5,784 nucleotides of DNA from assembly GCA_900555105.1 (NCBI GenBank), contig USJP01000123.1:1-5784 (forward strand). Reading direction: 5' to 3'. This document shows positions 1 through 4,253 of this stretch, piece after piece; position 1 is the stretch's first letter, and each line of letters opens with the position of its first letter. This DNA is from an uncultured Coriobacteriaceae bacterium. GTDB lineage: Bacteria; Actinomycetota; Coriobacteriia; Coriobacteriales; UMGS124. The notes beneath the pieces are model-generated. The model worked only from the letters and a program-made list of their open reading frames with translations, was not told where the DNA came from and made no database searches. Made by a program: the position numbers and the translations under genes.

Positions 1-1147
1 CGGCACGGGGGCCGCCCTCCATGGTGCCACCGGCCCACATGCACATCTTGATGCCGCTGCCGTCGCGACCCAGACCACCGATGGAGCCGGTGTCGGTACG
101 GTCGTTGCCGAAGGACCAGGCAAGGTTGCGCATCTGGTCGGAAAGGTCGAGACGCATGTCGGGGTTGCCACCGAAGTCACCGGCGCACACGATGACGGCC
201 TTGGCGTCAATCTCGTGGTACACGCCGTCGACGTCGCGCAGCAGGGCGCCCGTCACGGCGTCGTCGGTCTTGACGAGCTCGATGGCCTGGTAGCCCCAGC
301 GCATCTGGCCGCCCTTGTCCTCGAGGGCGGTGTGCAGCGAACGGATGACGTAGGGCCACATGTTGATGTTGGAATCAGCGTCGCGCCACTGGGTCATACC
401 GATGAAGGACTTCTGGCCGCAGTGCTCGCCGTTGAAGTTGGCGTTGCCCTTGTAGTTGGACGTCTTGGCGTAGTTGTCGATGAGATCCTGAGGGATGTAG
501 GTGCACATCCAGTCGAGCATCTCGCCGGAGCGCGTGGCGTAGTCGCGCACGAGCTTCTGGTGCGCATGGCCACGATACTGGCGCATGTACTCGTTGAAGA
601 TGTCCATCGTGTCGATCTCGGGCGTAGCCTTGTCGAGGAACAGCTTGGAGTTGTAGCAGGCCATGTCGCAGGCGTACTCGTCGTACTCGTCATAGGTCTG
701 GGTCTCGGCGAGGATGACGTTGGCACCCATCTCTTGAGCACGGAGGGCAGCCACAGTGCCGGCGTTACCAGCACCGATAACAAGAACGTCGCACTCCTCG
801 GTATCGGCGATTTCAGTAATCTCGGGGGCGGTTCCGAGCCATGCGGGGACGTTGAGCATGAAGTCGGCGGGGGTGATGCCCAGCACGTCGACCATGCCAC
901 CAGCAGCCAGCACGCCGTCGCCCTTGGAAATGATGAACTCCTCGGGAGTAGCAGCGGCAACCTTATCGGGGTTCTCGCCATGGTTGTAGGTGGAGTACTG
1001 GCTCATGATGTCATAGGTGCCGGCGGCAACAGGTGCCTCGTCGGCTTTAGCCACGTTGGCGGCCACCATGCCGGACAGGGAGGCAACGCCCATGGTGCCG
1101 GCGGCGGCACCGGCGAGGAAGTCACGACGAGAGACGGTCTTAGACAT
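1..1147 (-). CDS. Tat-exported FAD-dependent oxidoreductase, fumarate reductase flavoprotein superfamily (C-terminus beyond window)
   Basis: I translated this by hand from the ATG at 1147-1145; it stays open for 382 codons to the window edge. The N-terminus is a Tat signal: SRRDFL at residues 6-11, a hydrophobic Ala/Gly-rich stretch at 12-33, and likely cleavage after AKA (33-35). A linker of about 83 residues (36-118) has no domain I recognise and ends in W-L-G-T-A-P-E-I. The FAD dinucleotide fold follows: DVLVIGAGNAGTVAA with GxGxxG at 125-130 and ribose-binding E148. Later family landmarks are CAGDFGGNPDM (321-331) and GRDGSGIKMCMWAGG (360-374). Proteins of this family reduce double bonds in organic acceptors on the outer face of the membrane during anaerobic respiration; that role here is inferred. 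There is no CXXCH heme motif in the part seen. The active-site C-terminus is missing, so the substrate cannot be guessed. It is divergent from the membrane LuxR regulator, its likely controller. Confidence 0.93.
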   Translation of the reverse strand, partial: MSKTVSRRDFLAGAAAGTMGVASLSGMVAANVAKADEAPVAAGTYDIMSQYSTYNHGENPDKVAAATPEEFIISKGDGVLAAGGMVDVLGITPADFMLNVPAWLGTAPEITEIADTEECDVLVIGAGNAGTVAALRAQEMGANVILAETQTYDEYDEYACDMACYNSKLFLDKATPEIDTMDIFNEYMRQYRGHAHQKLVRDYATRSGEMLDWMCTYIPQDLIDNYAKTSNYKGNANFNGEHCGQKSFIGMTQWRDADSNINMWPYVIRSLHTALEDKGGQMRWGYQAIELVKTDDAVTGALLRDVDGVYHEIDAKAVIVCAGDFGGNPDMRLDLSDQMRNLAWSFGNDRTDTGSIGGLGRDGSGIKMCMWAGGTMEGGPRA

Positions 1148-1154
1148 AGCGCAA

Positions 1155-1163
1155 TTCCTTTCT
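1155..1163 (-). promoter_or_regulatory. Ribosome binding site of the left flavoprotein
   Basis: The minus strand reads AGAAAGGAA, ending 7 nt before the ATG at 1147. This is a good purine-rich Shine-Dalgarno sequence. It fixes the start, and the Tat signal begins directly at this ATG. Confidence 0.7.
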
Positions 1164-1180
1164 CAGGTGGATGCGTACAC

Positions 1181-1200
1181 CGCTCGCCCTTTGGCGGGCG
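1181..1200 (-). repeat. GC-rich inverted repeat in the leader of the left flavoprotein
   Basis: Arms CGCTCGCC (1181-1188) and GGCGGGCG (1193-1200) flank a 4-nt loop. Seven of eight positions pair; the other is a mismatch in the minus-strand transcript. It lies 34 nt upstream of the flavoprotein start, in its probable 5' leader. No T-run follows on either strand, so it is not an intrinsic terminator. It could be an mRNA-stabilising or regulatory hairpin, or an operator dyad. Confidence 0.4.
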
Positions 1201-1266
1201 GACAAGACAAAAACCTAGGCCTCGGCCGCCCATCGCGCATCACCGCCAACGATGATTAAGCGCAGA

Positions 1267-1275
1267 AAAATAGCA
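1267..1275 (-). promoter_or_regulatory. Possible extended -10 element for the left flavoprotein
   Basis: The minus strand reads TGCTATTTT, a match to the extended -10 form TGnTATAAT with two mismatches in the hexamer. No convincing -35 lies 16-18 bp upstream, as could be the case for an activator-dependent promoter. It would give a leader of roughly 110 nt containing the GC hairpin. The match is weak and could be chance. Confidence 0.22.
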
Positions 1276-1286
1276 ATGCCGTTTCG

Positions 1287-1312
1287 GGTGAAGGTCTCAC
1301 CAATTACGGTGA
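1287..1312. promoter_or_regulatory. Candidate operator: three GGTGA/TCACC half-sites in helical phase
   Basis: GGTGA (1287-1291), TCACC (1297-1301) and GGTGA (1308-1312) alternate in orientation with centre spacings of 10 and 11 bp. This makes two overlapping dyads sharing the middle half-site. They sit just upstream of the possible extended -10 of the left flavoprotein, where a LuxR-type activator would be expected. The half-sites are only 5 bp, so the call is tentative. Confidence 0.3.
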
Positions 1313-1503
1313 TGACAGGCTTGAGCTGGCGTTTTGTTCGATTCCGCTACAGTGGGCCCGTTCAAGGTGCAATGCGGTCCATCCCGTCGACCGACAAAGA
1401 AACAGGTTGTACCTTCCGCATGAGAGGCCCTTGTCTATCAGGCAACAACCAGTGAAATGTGCGACAATGCCCTGAGAGGGATGGCAAACAGCCGGGCAAT
1501 ATT

Positions 1504-1512
1504 AAGGGAAGG
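1504..1512 (+). promoter_or_regulatory. Ribosome binding site deciding the LuxR start
   Basis: AAGGGAAGG ends 3 nt before the ATG at 1516, with its AGGG core 7 nt away. The frame also extends up to a GTG at 1459, but that GTG is preceded by no Shine-Dalgarno sequence and would add a polar 19-residue stretch (RQCPERDGKQPGNIKGRY). I therefore chose 1516. Confidence 0.6.
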
Positions 1513-1515
1513 TAC

Positions 1516-3057
1516 ATGGCTGACAAAGCTGAACACACTGCATGCGTCAAGCCCATGGGCTCAAAGGCGCTTGCCACGCTGTCTGCCATTGGAATCGGCT
1601 CGGCCTTGTCGCTTGCGCTGTGCATGACCCGACGTCTTGACTCGGCCCTCGATCTCATTGGCGTTGCAACGCCCACAGTTGCCGTCTACTGTTTTCTGGC
1701 CGGCATGGCTGCGGCATGTGGAGTCGTCCTTGCGCTGCACCCGCCTCGCCAGCCCCAAACAGACCCGCACGTCGCCTCGAGCGGCTCCGGCCGCGCTGGC
1801 GCAATCGCCCTCTGCTTGGCATGCATGGCGGCTTTGCCTGGTCTCTTCATCGCGTCCAAATATATCGCCCTCATATGCTCGGCAGCATTGGGCGCATCCA
1901 TCGGCCTTGCTGGCATCAAGTGGTTCGATCGTATCTCGAAGCTCGACATAAACAACCTGGTGTATCTCAGCTGTATCGCGATAGCGCTCACAGGCATCAG
2001 CCAGGCTCTTTTCAAAATCATTCCGGCGGACGGAACATGCGTGCTCATGGCGGCCCTCGGCCTATTCACAACCCTTGGGCTTGTCGTTCAGACTCACTCT
2101 GAATGCCCGACTCCAGAAGCCCAGGCCCCCGATATAGACCGCAGAAACCTTATCGAGGCGATAGGCGCTTCGAAAATGTCGGTCCTCAGCACGGCCGGCG
2201 AAACCCCGACGCCCGTCCGCGATATTCTCGCCTTGTCTTGGATTGCCGTAGCGTCACTCACGTTTTGCGGCTTCATAACCGGGCTCACGTTCGACCCGCT
2301 GCTGTCTGATGAAACCTCCTGGCGCGAAGCACCCGTTGAAGTAGCTGGCTCCCTTGTTGGTGCTGCCCTCACCTGCTTTATTCTTGCGCTCCTCGGCGGC
2401 AAGGGCGGTTCCGAGCGCCGCCTGCACCTGCTCGTGGGAGCCGCCCTTCCAACCGCAATCGCATTGCTCATCGTCATCCCCGTCGTCAAACTCATGGTTG
2501 AGGGGCCCCTAGTGGCCATCGTTTCGACCATACTTTCGGCGTCGTCCTTTTCCCTCATCAGCTCCATCGCGTGCATCGAGATCGCCAGCCTCGCGCGCGC
2601 TCTTGTCGCAAACGCATCTCGTTGCGCAGCGGCAATCCTGCTCATCTGTTGCTGCTGCACGGCGCTCGGTATGACGCTCATCAATGTGGTGGGCACTGGC
2701 GGGCGTATGCTGTGCTTCCTGCTTGAAGCGGTGTTTTTTACAACAGTCGTCATTTCCTATGCGCTTATGACCAGGCCGGGGTCTTCCCTGCTCGAATCTT
2801 CAGGCAAAAACGAGACTGGCGGGGTGAACAGCGAGACCAACCTTGCGCAGCGTTGCGGCTCTCTTGCCCAGCAAAAGGGGCTCTCCCCGCGCGAGACTGA
2901 CGTCCTGCTTCTTCTGGCACGCGGCTATGGCTCGACCCACATCGCCAATGAACTGGGCATTTCCGAGAACACCGTACGTACCCACGTGCGTCACATCTAC
3001 GAGAAGCTCGGCGTAGGCGGCCGCGAAGCCCTCATCGCGCTCGTCGACTCGCTGTAG
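1516..3057 (+). CDS. Membrane-bound LuxR-type transcriptional regulator with 12 predicted TM segments
   Basis: The product is 513 residues. About twelve hydrophobic segments lie near residues 17-37, 45-74, 94-113, 116-137, 148-169, 173-192, 236-259, 272-293, 303-327, 331-358, 371-393 and 397-418. A polar loop (193-235) splits them 6+6, as in major-facilitator-like folds. After a polar linker (419-454) comes a LuxR/GerE helix-turn-helix at 455-513: GLSPRETDVLLLLARG, then the recognition helix ISENTVRTHVRHIYEKLGV. There is no receiver or autoinducer-binding domain, so I infer that the membrane part itself senses a ligand and the HTH binds DNA at the inner membrane surface. Proteins of this build are common in Eggerthellaceae beside oxidoreductase genes. 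It is rich in cysteine (20 residues), including CCCC at 378-381 in the eleventh segment. It is divergent from the left flavoprotein, its likely target, and convergent with the LysR gene. Confidence 0.93.
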   Translation: MADKAEHTACVKPMGSKALATLSAIGIGSALSLALCMTRRLDSALDLIGVATPTVAVYCFLAGMAAACGVVLALHPPRQPQTDPHVASSGSGRAGAIALCLACMAALPGLFIASKYIALICSAALGASIGLAGIKWFDRISKLDINNLVYLSCIAIALTGISQALFKIIPADGTCVLMAALGLFTTLGLVVQTHSECPTPEAQAPDIDRRNLIEAIGASKMSVLSTAGETPTPVRDILALSWIAVASLTFCGFITGLTFDPLLSDETSWREAPVEVAGSLVGAALTCFILALLGGKGGSERRLHLLVGAALPTAIALLIVIPVVKLMVEGPLVAIVSTILSASSFSLISSIACIEIASLARALVANASRCAAAILLICCCCTALGMTLINVVGTGGRMLCFLLEAVFFTTVVISYALMTRPGSSLLESSGKNETGGVNSETNLAQRCGSLAQQKGLSPRETDVLLLLARGYGSTHIANELGISENTVRTHVRHIYEKLGVGGREALIALVDSL

Positions 3058-3081
3058 GAAGCCGAGCTACAACCAGCAGGC

Positions 3082-3212
3082 CTACACCGGATCACTCGGG
3101 AGGCGCTTGGCGTATGACACACACCAGTTCCAAAAAGCCTGCTCAGCGTTGTCCAGTGCATGAGTTCGAAGCCTCTCGATGCCAAAACCCCAGCTCAGTT
3201 CGGCCAGGGGGG
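3082..3212 (-). pseudogene. Displaced C-terminal tail of the LysR gene in the shifted frame
   Basis: From the C-run (minus strand GTCCCCCCTGG), dropping one base lets the frame run on for 41 residues to a TAG at 3084-3082. The tail begins LAELSWGFGIERL, continues through AEQAFWNWC, and ends SYAKRLPSDPV. It is amphipathic and Trp-rich, like the last helix of LysR effector domains. The total becomes 301 residues, the usual LysR length. The frame without the correction ends in an out-of-character tail, so I read this segment as part of the same gene. Confidence 0.75.
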
Positions 3213-3988
3213 ACCACCACTACTGAATCATCGTGAGCGAACACCGATAGGTTCACATGGTGGCGGGCGGTGAATCCCACCCCACGACCGCGGGCGGCAA
3301 ACTCATAGAGCTGGAATATCTCGCTCATCTCGAAAATATGGCCCAGACCAAGCGAGCGTTCCTCGTTGAGCCGACGGAGGGCATCGAAGCACTTGAACCC
3401 CTCGCCAGGCAGGGCAAGATCGTAGCCTCGCAAATCCTCCAAGACAAGCGAGTCCTTATGAGCAAGCGGATCGGCAGCGTTCACCCAAAAATACAGGGGG
3501 CATTTGTAAAGCGAAACCGATTCGAATTCTGACGAACATGGCAACACCGCAAGGGCCAGATCATAGTTACCATGCGCGAGACCCTCATCGCAGAGGGCGT
3601 CATTCGTCTCCCAATACGAAACGCGAACATCGGGACGCATGGCACGGAACCCGTCGAGAAAATCTGGCCCAAGAGCCCCCATCACGCCAAGCGAGCATCC
3701 CAGGCGAAGCTCATGGAGCTCCTGGCCACGAATGCGATTGAAAGCCTCTCGCATAAGGCGTAGATTGCTGCTCGTGACCTCGGTGAACTCGTACAGCTCC
3801 TGGGCATAAAGCGTCAGCTGCGGCATGCCGTTGGAGTCAGGCTCAAAAAGGGTGACACCGAGCTCCTTTTCTAGCGCTCTGATTGCCTTGGTAAGCCCCT
3901 GCGGCGAAACAGGCACCATTCGCGCCGCCGCCGAATAATTGCGCTCCTGATAGGTCAGCTCAAAGTACTTTAGCTGCTCACTGTTCAC
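3143..3988 (-). CDS. LysR-type transcriptional regulator, frameshifted near its C-terminus
   Basis: As read this is 281 residues from a GTG at 3988-3986, with GGGGG 5 nt upstream as a modest ribosome binding site. The start is supported by a canonical LysR N-terminus (MNSEQLKYFELTYQERNYSA). The winged HTH is at about residues 18-37 (YSAAARMVPVSPQGLTKAIR), followed by ALEKELGVTLFE and a coiled-coil linker helix to about 90. The effector-binding domain runs from about 94 (LRLGCSLGVMGALGPDF) onward. LysR proteins bind a small effector and act as tetramers, usually on a divergent target. Here that target is the right flavoprotein, 265 bp away. The last 20 residues as read (after P261) are not LysR-like. 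Skipping one base in the 6-G run at 3207-3212 gives a 301-residue protein ending at 3082. The present form is therefore a mutated, phase-variable or misread gene. Confidence 0.88.
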   Translation of the reverse strand: MNSEQLKYFELTYQERNYSAAARMVPVSPQGLTKAIRALEKELGVTLFEPDSNGMPQLTLYAQELYEFTEVTSSNLRLMREAFNRIRGQELHELRLGCSLGVMGALGPDFLDGFRAMRPDVRVSYWETNDALCDEGLAHGNYDLALAVLPCSSEFESVSLYKCPLYFWVNAADPLAHKDSLVLEDLRGYDLALPGEGFKCFDALRRLNEERSLGLGHIFEMSEIFQLYEFAARGRGVGFTARHHVNLSVFAHDDSVVVVPPGRTELGFWHREASNSCTGQR

Positions 3989-4037
3989 CTGTGCCCCCGT
4001 TTGGCCCCATCAAACCGCACTCAAACATTCCCTAACG

Positions 4038-4093
4038 TTGCAGAGCTACGCAAATATACTGCCACAAATCGCAACACGCGAGGTACAACTTGC
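4038..4093. promoter_or_regulatory. Candidate LysR binding region with spaced TTGC/GCAA elements
   Basis: TTGC (4038-4041) and GCAA (4050-4053) form a dyad with an 8-bp gap. CGCAA recurs at 4049-4053 and 4070-4074, exactly 21 bp apart (two helical turns). TTGCAG recurs at 4038-4043 and 4090-4095, 52 bp apart (about five turns). LysR tetramers bind such same-face sites across divergent promoters. The elements are short, so this is an inference from spacing. Confidence 0.3.
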
Positions 4094-4113
4094 AGTTCGG
4101 GGGGTGCACTTCT

Positions 4114-4127
4114 GGCTGGGTCCAGCC
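4114..4127. promoter_or_regulatory. Perfect 6-2-6 dyad upstream of the right flavoprotein promoter
   Basis: GGCTGG (4114-4119), GT, CCAGCC (4122-4127) is a perfect inverted repeat ending 3 bp before the -35 hexamer. Its centre is about 46 bp upstream of the expected transcription start, a usual activator position. The two-base gap is too tight for an RNA hairpin, so a protein operator is more likely. Confidence 0.4.
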
Positions 4128-4130
4128 GTC

Positions 4131-4160
4131 TTGAAAGGAAGGGGCCGCGGGCCCTATTCT
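4131..4160 (+). promoter_or_regulatory. Sigma70-like promoter of the right flavoprotein
   Basis: TTGAAA (4131-4136) matches five of six bases of the -35 consensus. TATTCT (4155-4160) matches four of six of the -10 consensus. The spacer is 18 bp. Transcription would start near 4167, giving a leader of roughly 87 nt. It is the best promoter-like pair I found in the window. Confidence 0.5.
4142..4154. promoter_or_regulatory. Inverted repeat inside the promoter spacer
   Basis: GGGCC (4142-4146), GCG, GGCCC (4150-4154) lies wholly between the -35 and -10 hexamers. Bound protein here would block, or twist open, the promoter. The sequence is only G and C, so chance symmetry is quite possible in this GC-rich DNA. 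Confidence 0.25.
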
Positions 4161-4240
4161 GCCCAGCGAAGACGCCGGATGGCGCCTGCAAGGGGAGCTG
4201 GGCACTCCAGAGGCACGCGTCTCGAAGCGCCCCCATGAGT

Positions 4241-4246
4241 GAAAGG
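4241..4246 (+). promoter_or_regulatory. Ribosome binding site of the right flavoprotein
   Basis: GAAAGG ends 7 nt before the ATG at 4254. An out-of-frame ATG at 4250 lies only 3 nt from it and opens a frame without protein character. The 4254 start leads straight into the Tat signal. Confidence 0.65.
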
Positions 4247-4253
4247 TGCATGT

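Larger units (their letters stand above)
1148..1515. other. Divergent intergenic region between left flavoprotein and LuxR regulator
   Basis: This 368-bp non-coding stretch should hold two divergent promoters. I see a ribosome binding site at each end, the GC hairpin (1181-1200), the phased GGTGA half-sites (1287-1312), and a cluster of overlapping GGCC/CCTAGG palindromes near 1214-1228. For the LuxR gene I found no promoter close to consensus: TTGAGC (1321) and TACAGT (1348) are 21 bp apart, and TTGTAC (1407) has no -10 at normal spacing. A 67-codon open frame at 1252-1455 has no ribosome binding site and no recognisable protein character. Confidence 0.6.
3989..4253. other. Divergent intergenic region between LysR regulator and right flavoprotein
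   Basis: This 265-bp non-coding stretch has its AT-rich part at the LysR side (about 4020-4075) and its GC-rich part toward the flavoprotein. It holds the flavoprotein promoter, two dyads and the TTGC/CGCAA elements listed separately. On the minus strand TATATT (4058-4053) could be the -10 for the LysR gene with no clear -35. A CGCAA element overlaps it, as would fit autoregulation. The plus-strand leader downstream of the promoter is roughly 87 nt, with no structure I trust. Confidence 0.55.

Noticed and set aside
1210..1228. Terminator-like GGCC palindromes followed by five T on the minus strand
   Set aside because: The only self-complementary stem has a two-base loop, and alternative pairings contain mismatches. 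This is not a credible intrinsic terminator.
215..1255. 346-codon open frame on the plus strand
   Set aside because: It is antisense to the left flavoprotein. Its Val/Gly/His-rich translation has no family character, while the opposite strand gives a clear Tat signal and FAD fold. Long antisense frames are expected in GC-rich genes.
1252..1455. 67-codon open frame in the left intergenic region
   Set aside because: No Shine-Dalgarno sequence, no recognisable domain, and it overlaps the likely promoter and operator region.
1459..1515. Upstream GTG start for the LuxR regulator
   Set aside because: No ribosome binding site precedes it. The ATG at 1516 has a good one and leads shortly into the first membrane segment.
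3051..3090. Bidirectional terminator between the convergent regulators
   Set aside because: Only a 5-bp stem (TGTAG/CTACA, loop 9) is visible, with no T-run on either strand. It is too weak to call.
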